A stretch of 64,000 nt of DNA, taken from contig NZ_SDLT01000013.1 in NCBI RefSeq assembly GCF_004522235.1, positions 62,001 through 126,000 on the forward strand, given 5' to 3'. The DNA comes from Amycolatopsis nivea. GTDB taxonomy: Bacteria; Actinomycetota; Actinomycetes; Mycobacteriales; Pseudonocardiaceae. Each line of letters starts with the position of its first letter. Positions within the stretch are counted from its first letter, which is position 1. Below the pieces are notes generated by a model. The model was not told the origin of the DNA. It made no database searches and was given only the letters and a program-made list of their open reading frames with translations. The translations under genes were made by a program, and so were the position numbers. Shown here piece by piece: positions 39,619 to 47,705 of the stretch.

Positions 39619-40724
39619 CGCGGCCGCCGACCATGCGGGCGATCGGGTTTCTCGTGCTGAGCCTCCCGATCCGGCTCGTCGCGTTCGTGCTGATCCTGGT
39701 GACCATGCTGGTCGGCGTCGCGACGACGATGCTCTGGATCGGCATCCCCGTCCTGCTGGTCGCGACCTCGCTGATGCGTTCGTATTGCACCTTCGAACGA
39801 CGCTGGGCACGCCAGATGCTCGGCGTCACCGTCGCCGAACCGGTCCGCCGGCAGCCGGCCGGACCGGGCATGCTCGCGGTGTGGCAAGCCCGGTTGCTCG
39901 ACGCCGCCACCTGGCACGAGTTCGCGTTCGTGCTCATCGCTTTTCCGTTGGGCATCGTGGAATTCGTGGCGGGCGTCGTATCCATCGCGGTACCTCCTTT
40001 CGGTATTTTCGTGGCACCGCGCATCGGGGCCGTGCACGGCGAACTGGCGACGTCGTTCCTCGGCCCGAACCGCACCGCGCAACTGGAAGCGCGCACGCAG
40101 CAGCTGCAGAACTCGCGAGCGCGCGGAGTCGACGCGGTGGAGGCCGAACGACGCCGGATCGAACGAGACCTGCACGACGGCGCGCAGCAGCGGCTGGTGT
40201 CCGTCGCGATGAGCCTGGGCCGCGCCCAGCTCAAACTCGACCTCGACGACCCGACCGCGGTCCGCGAACTCATCGGAGCCGCACACGCCGACGCCAAACT
40301 CGCTGTCTCGGAGTTGCGTGACCTCGCGCGCGGCATCTACCCGCCGGTGCTCCAGGATCGCGGCCTGGACGCAGCATTGTCTTCTCTTACCGCAAGAATG
40401 CCTATCCCTATTGAGGTCGAGGTTACCGTACAACCCCGTCCGCCCGCACCTGTCGAGACGACCACTTATTTCATCGTGAGCGAAACGCTCACCAACGTGA
40501 CCAAACATTCCGGCGCCGACCGCGCGTCCGTGCGAGTGACCCGCGACGACGACACCGTGGTCGTCGAGATCACCGACAACGGCCACGGCGGCGCGTCGAT
40601 GCGCCCCGGCGGCGGCTTGGCCGGATTGGCCGACCGCGCCGCCACGATCGACGGCGTGCTCACCGTCGTCAGCCCCGCCGGCGGCCCCACCGTCGTGCGA
40701 GCCGATCTGCCCGTCCGCTGGTGA
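39609..40724 (+). CDS. NarL-family membrane sensor histidine kinase (copy 2)
   Basis: 371-aa paralog of the kinase at 2056-3165, with the same two hydrophobic regions, ERDLHDGAQQR (phosphoacceptor His near residue 188), N box SETLTNVTKHSG and DNGHGGA. It is translationally coupled to glycosyltransferase 2 and is followed after 23 nt by a response regulator, so this copy keeps a full two-component system. A 65-bp patch around 40375-40440 is clearly less GC-rich than the rest, although the encoded protein matches copy 1. The signal is unknown; membrane sensing of the antibiotic or envelope stress is a guess. Confidence 0.9.
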   Translation: MPVTRPPTMRAIGFLVLSLPIRLVAFVLILVTMLVGVATTMLWIGIPVLLVATSLMRSYCTFERRWARQMLGVTVAEPVRRQPAGPGMLAVWQARLLDAATWHEFAFVLIAFPLGIVEFVAGVVSIAVPPFGIFVAPRIGAVHGELATSFLGPNRTAQLEARTQQLQNSRARGVDAVEAERRRIERDLHDGAQQRLVSVAMSLGRAQLKLDLDDPTAVRELIGAAHADAKLAVSELRDLARGIYPPVLQDRGLDAALSSLTARMPIPIEVEVTVQPRPPAPVETTTYFIVSETLTNVTKHSGADRASVRVTRDDDTVVVEITDNGHGGASMRPGGGLAGLADRAATIDGVLTVVSPAGGPTVVRADLPVRW

Positions 40725-40747
40725 ATCCTGTTGTGGAGGCAAGGAAA

Positions 40748-41401
40748 ATGCGCGTCGTGATCGCGGAAGACTCGGTACTGTTGCGCGCCGGGGTGCAAAG
40801 CCTGCTCGCGGACGTAGGCATCGAAACCGCCGCCGCGGTCGACAACGGCGACGATCTGCTGGTAGCCATCCGAGACCACCGCCCCGACCTGGTGATCGCC
40901 GACGTCCGCATGCCCCCGACCTTCACCGACGAGGGCCTGCGCGCGGCTTTGGCCGCCCGCAAGGAAATCCCCGGCCTGCCGGTGCTGGTGGTGTCGCAGT
41001 ACGTCGAAGGAAGCTATGCGGTAGACCTGATCGCGGAAGGCACGTCCGGCGTCGGCTACCTGCTGAAGGAACGAGTCGCCGACGTAGCGGACTTCCTGGA
41101 AGCAGTCCGCCGCGTCGCCGACGGCGGCTCAGCCATCGACCCGGACGTGGTCGCCCAAATGCTTTCCCGCAGCCGGGATCCGTTGGAGGCATTGACCGCG
41201 CGCGAAACCGAGGTGCTCGCCCAGATGGCACAAGGCCTGTCGAACACGGCCATCGCCAAGGCTTTGGTGGTGACTCAGGGAGCAGTGGAAAACCACATCA
41301 GCAACATCTTCGCGAAGCTCGGCCTGGAAGCCAGCCGGGACCAGAACCGCCGCATCCGCGCCGTCCTGACTTACCTGGACAGCACCGCAGTACACGCCTG
41401 A
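40748..41401 (+). CDS. NarL/FixJ-family response regulator
   Basis: 217-aa two-component regulator. The receiver domain has acidic Glu7-Asp8, phosphoacceptor Asp52 in ADVRMPP, and Lys in YLLKERV. The C-terminal LuxR HTH reads LTARETEVLAQMAQGLSNTA and VTQGAVENHISNIFAKLGLE. ATG 40748 has GGAGG with a short spacer to the start; a longer frame from GTG-type codon 40721 overlaps the kinase. It pairs with the adjacent kinase and could also serve the partnerless kinase at 2056. It is a candidate binder of the CCCCTAAC repeats. Confidence 0.92.
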   Translation: MRVVIAEDSVLLRAGVQSLLADVGIETAAAVDNGDDLLVAIRDHRPDLVIADVRMPPTFTDEGLRAALAARKEIPGLPVLVVSQYVEGSYAVDLIAEGTSGVGYLLKERVADVADFLEAVRRVADGGSAIDPDVVAQMLSRSRDPLEALTARETEVLAQMAQGLSNTAIAKALVVTQGAVENHISNIFAKLGLEASRDQNRRIRAVLTYLDSTAVHA

Positions 41402-41743
41402 TTCACCGGATCGATACCGTGCAGATGTTCGACCGGCGGCGGTAACTTGGGGATATGGATCTTGGACCTGTTCCCCTGTCGTCCGTTGTGGACGAGGTAG
41501 TCATTCTGTTGTGGCGCAAGGCTTCTGACACTCGCACCGCGAGTGCGGCCGCTGCTGCCACGCGCACTTCTGCCACCCGCCGCCGATCGCTCGTGCCTAC
41601 CAGATCGGCTTCTCGCCCCGCCCGACTGTTTCGAAGACCCGCATTCCGCACAGCCGCCGAAACCGGAGCCGCGGTACTGCGAAAAGCCCGCATCGCCCTG
41701 CGCCGATACGGTCCTCGCTCCCTCACGCCCTGGACGAGCCGAG
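41402..41743. other. Convergent intergenic stretch, no gene supported
   Basis: 342 bp between the response regulator (plus) and the carboxylase epsilon gene (minus). Several open frames cross it on both strands, but all give Arg/Ser/Ala-rich low-complexity protein without family motifs or good ribosome-binding sites. No clear hairpin was seen. Confidence 0.5.
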
Positions 41744-42433
41744 CTACCGCGCCCGCCAGCTCGTCGCCGGAACAAACCTTGCCAACGGTCGCCGAGGTGA
41801 CGGCACAGCAATTTCCGCGCCCCCAGCCCCCGCAGCCTGACCGACAGCGGCCAACGCCACCATCAACGCAGCCACTTCAACGTCATCCGGATTCCCACGC
41901 ACCACACGTACTGCGGGCACTACCGCCGCAGCGCGCTGTTCACCGTGCTCCCCAGCAGCTTCCCGGTCAACCGCACCCGCAGACGCCGCCACCGGGGCAG
42001 GCCGTTCACCACGCAACCCAGCAGCTTCCCCGCCAGCCACGCCCGCAGCCGCTGCCCCCGCAGCACGCCGTCCATCGCGCTCCCCGGCAACCTCATCCGC
42101 AGCCGCCGCCAGCGCATCACGCCGTCCATCGCGCTCCCCGGCCGCCACATCCGCAGCCGCTGCCAGCGCATCACGCCGTCCATCACGCGCAGAAGCAACC
42201 CCCAAGCCAGCAACTCCCCGCGACACCGCAGGAAGCCTCGTCCTGGCCACACCTACGTCCCCTGCCATCCCCTCGCACCATTCCCCATGCGTCCCAGCAA
42301 CCGAACCAGAACCACCCGGCACCCCGCCGGCCCCACTCCGCGCACCGCCCGACTCGCCAACCGAGGCAAGAACCTCCAACTCCGCCGCCCCCATCACATC
42401 CCCCGTCCCTAACCGCGCGACCCGGGCCGCCAT
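41744..42433 (-). CDS. Acyl-CoA carboxylase epsilon subunit with a repeat-rich N-terminal extension
   Basis: 229-aa protein. The last 60 residues carry the epsilon-subunit signature VVRGNPDDVEVAALMVALAA and the terminal ATSWRAR, as in AccE/PccE, small proteins that hold actinobacterial carboxylase complexes together. The usual length is about 60-90 aa, so some 150 residues of Ala/Gly/Arg-rich sequence are extra. They include three copies of an 18-residue repeat starting DGRRDALAAAAD. The ATG at 42433 overlaps the stop of the beta subunit gene (TGATG), so translation is coupled; GTG 42436 is an alternative. The extension could be a disordered tether or a misread of an internal start. The partner is the adjacent beta subunit. 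Confidence 0.75.
   Translation of the reverse strand: MAARVARLGTGDVMGAAELEVLASVGESGGARSGAGGVPGGSGSVAGTHGEWCEGMAGDVGVARTRLPAVSRGVAGLGVASARDGRRDALAAAADVAAGERDGRRDALAAAADEVAGERDGRRAAGAAAAGVAGGEAAGLRGERPAPVAASAGAVDREAAGEHGEQRAAAVVPAVRVVRGNPDDVEVAALMVALAAVGQAAGAGGAEIAVPSPRRPLARFVPATSWRAR
42064..42186. repeat. 54-bp tandem repeat inside the epsilon subunit gene
   Basis: Two full units (42064-42117 and 42118-42171), each beginning CACGCCGTCCATCGCGCTCC, then a partial third from 42172, with a degenerate partial unit to the left. The period of 54 bp equals 18 codons, so copy-number change keeps the frame. Confidence 0.85.
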
Positions 42434-44001
42434 CACATCGGCGGGTTCCCGTGCTTGCGCGCCGGAACGTCGGCGTGCTTGGCCCGCAACATCGACAGCG
42501 ACCGGATCAGCATCTCCCGCGTCCGGCCGGGCTCGATCACGTCGTCGACCAGTCCGCGTTCAGCCGCGTAGTACGGGTGCATCAGCTCGGTCTTGTACTC
42601 CTTGATCTTCTGCCGCCGCACCGCCTCCGGGTCGTCGGCAGCGTTGATCTCGCGCCGGAAGATCACGTTCGCCGCGCCCTCGGCACCCATCACCGCGATC
42701 TCGTTCGTCGGCCACGCGAGCGAAACGTCCGCGCCGATCGACCGCGAGTCCATCACGATGTACGCGCCGCCGTAGGCCTTTCGCAGGATCACCTGCACAC
42801 GCGGCACCGTCGCGTTGCAGTAGGAGTACAGCAGCTTCGCACCGTGCCGGATGATGCCGCCGTGCTCCTGGTCCACCCCGGGCAGGAAACCCGGCACGTC
42901 GACCAGCGTCACCAGCGGAATGTTGAACGCGTCGCAGGTTTGCACGAACCGCGCGGCCTTCTCGCTCGCCTCGATGTCGAGCACCCCGGCGAGCGTCGCC
43001 GGCTGGTTCGCCACGATCCCGACCACGTGCCCGTCGAGGCGCGCCAAGGCGCACACCACGTTCGTCGCCCAACCGGCATGCACCTGAAGAAACTCGCCGT
43101 CGTCGACGATTTCCTCGATCACCGCACACATGTCGTACGCGCGGGCCGCGTCCGTCGGCACCACCTCAAGCAGCTTGTCCGTGCGGCGATCCACCGGATC
43201 AGCCGTCGGCTCCACTGGCGGCACCTCGTTGTTGTTGGACGGCAGCAACGAAATCAGGTACCGCACATCCTCGAGACAGCTGGGTTCGTCGTCGTAAACG
43301 AACGCGGCGACCCCCGACGTCGAGGCGTGCACGTCCGCGCCGCCGAGACCGTTCTGGGTGATCTCCTCGCCGGTCACCGCGTGCACCACGTCCGGGCCGG
43401 TGATGAACATCTGCGACGTTTCGCGCACCATAAAGACGAAATCCGTCAACGCGGGCGAATAAGCGGCACCGCCCGCGCACGGGCCGAGCATCACCGAGAT
43501 CTGTGGGATGACTCCCGAAGACCGGGTGTTGCGCTGGAAAATCCCGCCGTACCCGGCGAGCGCCGTCACGCCCTCCTGAATCCGCGCACCGGCCCCGTCG
43601 TTCAGCGACACCAGCGGAGCCCCGGCCGTCGCGGCGAGGTCCATCACCTTGTGGATCTTCTGCGCGTGCGCCTCGCCGAGCGCGCCGCCGAAAATGCGGA
43701 AGTCGTGGGCGTACACGAAAACCGTGCGTCCGTACACCGTCCCCCAGCCGCACACCACGCCGTCCGAGTACGGTTTGCGGTGTTCGAGACCGAAAGCCGT
43801 CGCGCGGTGCCGGCGCAAGGACTCGATCTCGGTGAACGAACCTGGGTCGAGAAGCAGTTCGATGCGCTCGTGCGCGGTCAGCTTGCCGCGGTCGTGCTGC
43901 CGAGCGGTCGCGGCGTCGTCCGGCCCGCGGCGCGCGTCCTCCTTGATCTCCCGCAGTTCCTCGAGCTTGCTGTCGAATCCGACCGCCAGTGCCTCAGACA
44001 T
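42433..44001 (-). CDS. Acyl-CoA carboxylase beta (carboxyltransferase) subunit, probably acetyl-CoA type
   Basis: 522-aa biotin-dependent carboxyltransferase of the PccB/AccD family. Seen: GGALGEAHAQKIHKVMDLA, the N-terminal oxyanion site GPCAGGAAYSPAL and the C-terminal RKAYGGAYIVM. In Streptomyces coelicolor the residue after GGAY decides substrate: Asp422 in PccB (propionyl-CoA) against Ile in AccB. Here it is Ile, favouring acetyl-CoA and malonyl-CoA output, which agrees with the all-malonyl AT domains. Start ATG 44001 with AGGGG upstream; it overlaps the thioesterase stop by 8 nt. The biotinylated alpha subunit is not in the window and must come from elsewhere in the genome. Confidence 0.9.
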   Translation of the reverse strand: MSEALAVGFDSKLEELREIKEDARRGPDDAATARQHDRGKLTAHERIELLLDPGSFTEIESLRRHRATAFGLEHRKPYSDGVVCGWGTVYGRTVFVYAHDFRIFGGALGEAHAQKIHKVMDLAATAGAPLVSLNDGAGARIQEGVTALAGYGGIFQRNTRSSGVIPQISVMLGPCAGGAAYSPALTDFVFMVRETSQMFITGPDVVHAVTGEEITQNGLGGADVHASTSGVAAFVYDDEPSCLEDVRYLISLLPSNNNEVPPVEPTADPVDRRTDKLLEVVPTDAARAYDMCAVIEEIVDDGEFLQVHAGWATNVVCALARLDGHVVGIVANQPATLAGVLDIEASEKAARFVQTCDAFNIPLVTLVDVPGFLPGVDQEHGGIIRHGAKLLYSYCNATVPRVQVILRKAYGGAYIVMDSRSIGADVSLAWPTNEIAVMGAEGAANVIFRREINAADDPEAVRRQKIKEYKTELMHPYYAAERGLVDDVIEPGRTREMLIRSLSMLRAKHADVPARKHGNPPM

Positions 44002-44764
44002 GTGCACGCCCCTTGTCGACAAGCCGATCGGTCAAGTGCTGGAGAATCACGTCCTGGTGCCGGGTCAGGAAGAAATGCCCGCCGGCGAGCGGGACCAGCT
44101 CGAAGCCCGCCGAAGTGTGCTCGCTCCACGACCGGACCTCGTCCACCGAGGCGACCGGGTCGGCGGTGCCGGTGAACGCGACCACCGGGGCGGCCAGCGG
44201 CGCACCCGGCCGGTACTGGTAGGTCTCCACGGCGCGATAGTCGTTGCGCACCACGGGAAGGATCATCCGCACGACATCGTCGTCGCCGAGCAGGTCCATT
44301 TCGGTGCCGCTCAACCGGCGCAGTTCGTCGATCACGCCGTCGTCGGTGCGGGTGTGCACGTTCTCGTTGCGAAGCCGCGTCGGTGCCCGGCGTCCGGAGA
44401 CGAAAAGCGTGTGCACCTCGGTGCCCGCGGCCTCCAGCCGCCGGGTCACCTCGAAGGCGATCATCGCGCCCATGCTGTGCCCGAACAGCGCGAGCGGCAG
44501 GTCGTCGCGGCCGCGCAGCAGCTCGGCGATCCGGTCGGCCAGCGCGTCGACGGTGGTCAGGAACGGTTCGTGCCGCCGGTCCTGGCGGCCCGGATACTGC
44601 ACCGCCAGCACCTCGATGTCCGGCGTGAGCGCCCGCGAAACCGGGAAGTAGAACGGAGCCGAACCTCCGGCGTGCGGCAAGCACACCAGCCTTGCCTTCG
44701 CCTCGGGCGACGTGTGGAAGCGGCGAAACCAGCTGTCCTCGTCGGAATTCGCGCTACCCGTCAT
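43994..44764 (-). CDS. Type II (editing) thioesterase
   Basis: 256-aa discrete alpha/beta hydrolase of the PKS/NRPS-associated kind. It opens with LVCLPHAGGSAPFYF, has nucleophile Ser97 in GHSMGA, and His in AGGHFFL. Such enzymes clear wrongly decarboxylated or stalled acyl groups from carrier domains and do not release the product. It is first in the thioesterase-carboxylase beta-epsilon operon, all overlapping. ATG 44764 was chosen over the upstream extension because the extension runs into the operator region. The CCCCTAAC repeats at 44861 tie it to the cluster. Confidence 0.92.
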   Translation of the reverse strand: MTGSANSDEDSWFRRFHTSPEAKARLVCLPHAGGSAPFYFPVSRALTPDIEVLAVQYPGRQDRRHEPFLTTVDALADRIAELLRGRDDLPLALFGHSMGAMIAFEVTRRLEAAGTEVHTLFVSGRRAPTRLRNENVHTRTDDGVIDELRRLSGTEMDLLGDDDVVRMILPVVRNDYRAVETYQYRPGAPLAAPVVAFTGTADPVASVDEVRSWSEHTSAGFELVPLAGGHFFLTRHQDVILQHLTDRLVDKGRAHV

Positions 44765-44860
44765 GTCGTCCCACCGCCTTTCCGACGTCTGCGCCGGGAC
44801 GACCCGGCCACGGATCCTTCTTCGCCGACCCACGGTAACCGCGCCCACCGCGCGCAACGA

Positions 44861-44909
44861 CCCCTAACTCCCCCTAGATCCACAATGGACAGTCAGGTCC
44901 GCCCCTAGG
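44861..44909. promoter_or_regulatory. Putative cluster operator upstream of the thioesterase operon
   Basis: CCCCTAACT at 44861-44869 and CCCCTAGAT at 44871-44879 with the same 10-bp pitch as at 698 and 34152, plus CCCCTAGG at 44902-44909. No further copies were seen to the right, so this probably marks the right border of the cluster. Confidence 0.58.
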
Positions 44910-45018
44910 CCGAAAGGAGCCTTCGCCGAAGAACCGTCAGCGATGGCTGGCATCACGCACGCCGACCTGGTGCAGGTCGGCCACCGCGACCAACTGCACC
45001 GCCCGCCGGAACCGCCGA

Positions 45019-45705
45019 CTACAGCGAAGGAGCCCGGTAAACGCCGAACTGCATCTCGCGAGCAAGCCGGAACCCCAGCTTCTCGTACAACCGGATCGCG
45101 CCGGTGTTCGTCCCGGCCGCGTGGAGGAACGGCCGCTCGCCGCGTTCCCGGATCCCCGCGGCCACCGCGAGGACCAGCCGGGCCGCCAAGCCCTGCCCTT
45201 GGAACGCCGGGTCGGTGCACACCGCGCTGATCTCGGTCCATCCCGGCACGTGCAGCCGCTCGCCCGCCATCGCCACCAGTGCACCGTCACGGCGGATGCC
45301 CAGGTAGGCGCCCAGGGCGATCGTCCGGGGCAGGAACGGGCCGGGCTTCGTGCGCGACACCAGGTCGAGCATTTCCGGCACGTCCGCCTCGGTCAGGCGC
45401 ACCGCTTCCGGGTCGGCGGCAGCGGGCGCGGCCGAACCGTCCATCTGCACACCGGCGATCTCGGACTCCACCGTCCAGCCCGCAGGCGGCGGCGTCCCGA
45501 CCTTCCCGACCACGACGGTCGACGCGCCCGGTCCGACGAGGTCGGCGATGTCGTGCCACACGTGTTCGTCCGGCTGGTCGGGCACGGCGAGGAACGGAGA
45601 GACATCCACCGGATACCGCAGCACCTGCCCCTTCTGCTCCGCGAACGAAGCGTGCGGGCCGCTCAGCGCGGCCCAAGCGGGGTTTTCGAGCGGGGACGTG
45701 CTCAT
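45019..45705 (-). CDS. GNAT-family N-acetyltransferase
   Basis: 228-aa protein with an N-terminal region of unknown role and a C-terminal GNAT fold. The acetyl-CoA loop reads TDPAFQGQGLAARLVLAV, followed by AGTNTGAIRLYEKLGFRLA, typical of FR47-like acetyltransferases. The substrate cannot be told. Start ATG 45705 with AGGCGAG upstream; a longer frame reaches 45891 but overlaps the divergent glyoxalase-fold gene promoter. It stands outside the cluster by the operator criterion, although a resistance role is possible. Confidence 0.83.
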   Translation of the reverse strand: MSTSPLENPAWAALSGPHASFAEQKGQVLRYPVDVSPFLAVPDQPDEHVWHDIADLVGPGASTVVVGKVGTPPPAGWTVESEIAGVQMDGSAAPAAADPEAVRLTEADVPEMLDLVSRTKPGPFLPRTIALGAYLGIRRDGALVAMAGERLHVPGWTEISAVCTDPAFQGQGLAARLVLAVAAGIRERGERPFLHAAGTNTGAIRLYEKLGFRLAREMQFGVYRAPSL

Positions 45706-45856
45706 TCTCGCCTGCCATTCCAGATCCGGGGTGCCCGTCCAGAATGCGTGCCCCGGGCCGGACGCGGCCACTGCCTCCCACATGGTGAGCAGCCGAGGAC
45801 CGCAGCTGTCCGCGATCGGCCCTAGCGTCGCCGCCATCACCGACGAAGGGACCCCG

Positions 45857-46579
45857 ATGAGCACCGTCGACCGCAACCAGCCGCTCGGCACCCCGACCTG
45901 GATCGACCTCGCCGTACCGGATCTGGACCGCGCGCAGCGCTTCTACGGCGCTGTCCTCGGCTGGACCTTCGACGGCGATCAGTGCCAGCTCCGCGACCTA
46001 CCCGTCGCTGGCCTGCGCCAAGGAACCGACCCGCGACCAGCCTGGACCGTCTACTTCGCGACCGACGACTGCGACAGCACCGCCAAAGCTGTCACCGACG
46101 CGGGAGGCAAGCTCCTCGACCAACCCCACGACGACGGAGAGCACGCCCGTATCGCCGTCGCGGAAGATCCGACCGGTGCGCGGTTCGGGCTCTGGCAAGG
46201 CCGAGAGCTCCCCGGTGCCCGGCTCGTCAACGAACCCAGCACTCTGCTGCGCAACGACCTCGTCACGCCAGCCCCCAAACCAGCACGTGACTTCTACTGC
46301 GAGGTCTTCGCCTTCACCCTCGACGGCAACGACGACCTGCCCGGCGTCGACTTCACCTTCCTCCGCCGCCCGGACGGCCACGAAATCGGCGGCGTCTTCG
46401 GCGATCCGTCCGCCGCGGCACCGGCATGGGGCACCCTGTTCCTCGCCACCGACGCCGACGCGGCAGGCGCACGGGCGGTCGAGCACGGCGGCGAGGTCGT
46501 CGAGGCACAGGACAGCCCCTACGGACGCATGGTGACCATCAAGGATCCGTTCGGCACGGAGTTCGTTCTTGGCTCGTGA
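45857..46579 (+). CDS. VOC (glyoxalase/bleomycin-resistance fold) protein, two-domain
   Basis: 240-aa protein with two VOC modules. The first opens PTWIDLAVPDLDRAQRFYGAVLGW and ends EDPTGARFGLWQG; the second opens LVTPAPKPARDFYCEVFAF and ends IKDPFGTEFVLGS. The family includes glyoxalases, dioxygenases and drug-binding proteins. Metal ligands are only partly conserved, so binding or a hydroxyacylglutathione-like role is equally possible. ATG 45857 has GAAGGGA upstream. Confidence 0.85.
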   Translation: MSTVDRNQPLGTPTWIDLAVPDLDRAQRFYGAVLGWTFDGDQCQLRDLPVAGLRQGTDPRPAWTVYFATDDCDSTAKAVTDAGGKLLDQPHDDGEHARIAVAEDPTGARFGLWQGRELPGARLVNEPSTLLRNDLVTPAPKPARDFYCEVFAFTLDGNDDLPGVDFTFLRRPDGHEIGGVFGDPSAAAPAWGTLFLATDADAAGARAVEHGGEVVEAQDSPYGRMVTIKDPFGTEFVLGS

Positions 46580-46616
46580 ACCCCGACTCCCCGGAACCGG
46601 TGCTAGAACAGAACAG

Positions 46617-47105
46617 GTGGACCTCGAAACCCTCCCCGGCGCGACCCTGCTCCCCGCGACCCCCGACGACGCCGCCGAGCTGATGGTGCTCCAGCGGTGT
46701 TGCTGGGTGCAGGAAGCCCTGCTCAACAACACCCTGGAGCATCCCGCGCTGAGGGAGGACCTCGCCGAGGTGCGCGAGGCGATCAAGACCTGGCGCAGCT
46801 GGATCGTCCGGCAGGGACACCGGCTCGTCGGGGCGGTCCGGGCCCGCACCGTCGAGGACGGCGGCTGGGAGATCGGCCGTTTGATGGTCGCGCCGGACCT
46901 CGCCGGGCGCGGCCTCGGGCGGTTGCTCCTCGAACACGCCGAGCGGCACGCTCCGCCGGAGACGAAGCAGTTCGTCCTCTTCACCGGCGCGTCCAGCGAG
47001 CGCAACATCGCCCTCTACGAACGCGCTGGGTACCGCCGCACACCGATGCCGTTCGAAGCCACCGGGGTCTACCAACTCGCCGTCTACCTGGTGAAACCGG
47101 CCTGA
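46617..47105 (+). CDS. GNAT-family N-acetyltransferase
   Basis: About 162 aa. The acetyl-CoA motif is VAPDLAGRGLGRLLLEHAE, followed by SSERNIALYERAGYRR. The N-terminus ATPDDAAELMVLQRCCWVQE is seen in other short actinobacterial GNAT proteins. GTG 46617 is the preferred start because the family pattern begins there; a TTG at 46569 overlapping the preceding stop is possible. The substrate is unknown. Confidence 0.82.
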   Translation: MDLETLPGATLLPATPDDAAELMVLQRCCWVQEALLNNTLEHPALREDLAEVREAIKTWRSWIVRQGHRLVGAVRARTVEDGGWEIGRLMVAPDLAGRGLGRLLLEHAERHAPPETKQFVLFTGASSERNIALYERAGYRRTPMPFEATGVYQLAVYLVKPA

Positions 47106-47112
47106 CGGAGGC

Positions 47113-47565
47113 TCACAGCTCGTCGAAGACCAGCACGGTGTGCGTCGAGAGCACGTCCGGCATGTTCTGCAACCGTTCGAACACCAAGTCCCGCAGGCTG
47201 TCCGCGTCGCGGGTCCGCACGAACAGGATCAGGTCGTTGTCGCCGGACACCAGGCCGCCGTGTTCGATTTCCGGGATGTGCTTGAGCTCCGCGCTCACCG
47301 TGCGCCACGAGTTCTGCGTGACCTTCAAGTACACGTACGCCGCCAAACCCTGACCCATCCGGCGCGGATCGGTGACCGCCGCGTACCCCGTGATCACGCC
47401 CTCGCGGTGCAGCCGCTCCACTCGCGTGTAGCAACCGGCCCGCGAAATGTGCGCGCGTTCGGCGAGGGCGCGCATCGAGGCGCGGCCGTCTTTCTTCAGC
47501 TCAGCGATGAGTTTCAGGTCGACCTCGTCCAGCGCCGCTGCCATTTGTCCACCCGGCTGGGACAT
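47113..47565 (-). CDS. bkdR: Lrp/AsnC-family transcriptional regulator, probable bkd repressor
   Basis: 150-aa regulator with an N-terminal HTH (LDEVDLKLIAELKKDGRASM, ISRAGCYTRVERLHREGVIT) and a C-terminal RAM effector domain (AAYVYLKVTQNSWRTV, GGLVSGDNDLILFVRTRD). It is divergent from the branched-chain 2-oxoacid dehydrogenase operon, the same arrangement as bkdR and bkd genes in other actinomycetes, so it likely senses branched-chain amino or keto acids. Start ATG 47565 with GAGG upstream; ATG 47544 is an alternative. Confidence 0.88.
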   Translation of the reverse strand: MSQPGGQMAAALDEVDLKLIAELKKDGRASMRALAERAHISRAGCYTRVERLHREGVITGYAAVTDPRRMGQGLAAYVYLKVTQNSWRTVSAELKHIPEIEHGGLVSGDNDLILFVRTRDADSLRDLVFERLQNMPDVLSTHTVLVFDEL

Positions 47566-47705
47566 CCGCGCCACCTCGCAAGCCAATCGTCCAACCACAA
47601 CCTGTCAACCAGGCCATCATTCCACAGTTCTTCGTCAAGTCTGGATCCCTGATCGCCCGACAGCGAGTATCAGGGCCTACTCGTCTTTGTCGATGGGAGC
47701 TGTCG

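Noticed and set aside
42064..42186. Possible CRISPR-like repeat
   Set aside because: The repeats are directly adjacent with a 54-bp period, no spacers and no cas genes, and they are in frame within a coding sequence.
41455..44175. A 906-aa plus-strand frame from MDLGPVPLSS across the carboxylase genes
   Set aside because: After the first 30 residues it is Pro/His/Arg-rich and antisense to clear epsilon and beta subunit genes. No usable ribosome-binding site.
45019..47105. GNAT and glyoxalase-fold genes as cluster resistance genes
   Set aside because: They lie beyond the last CCCCTAAC operator, are not coupled to cluster genes, and belong to families common in all actinomycete genomes.
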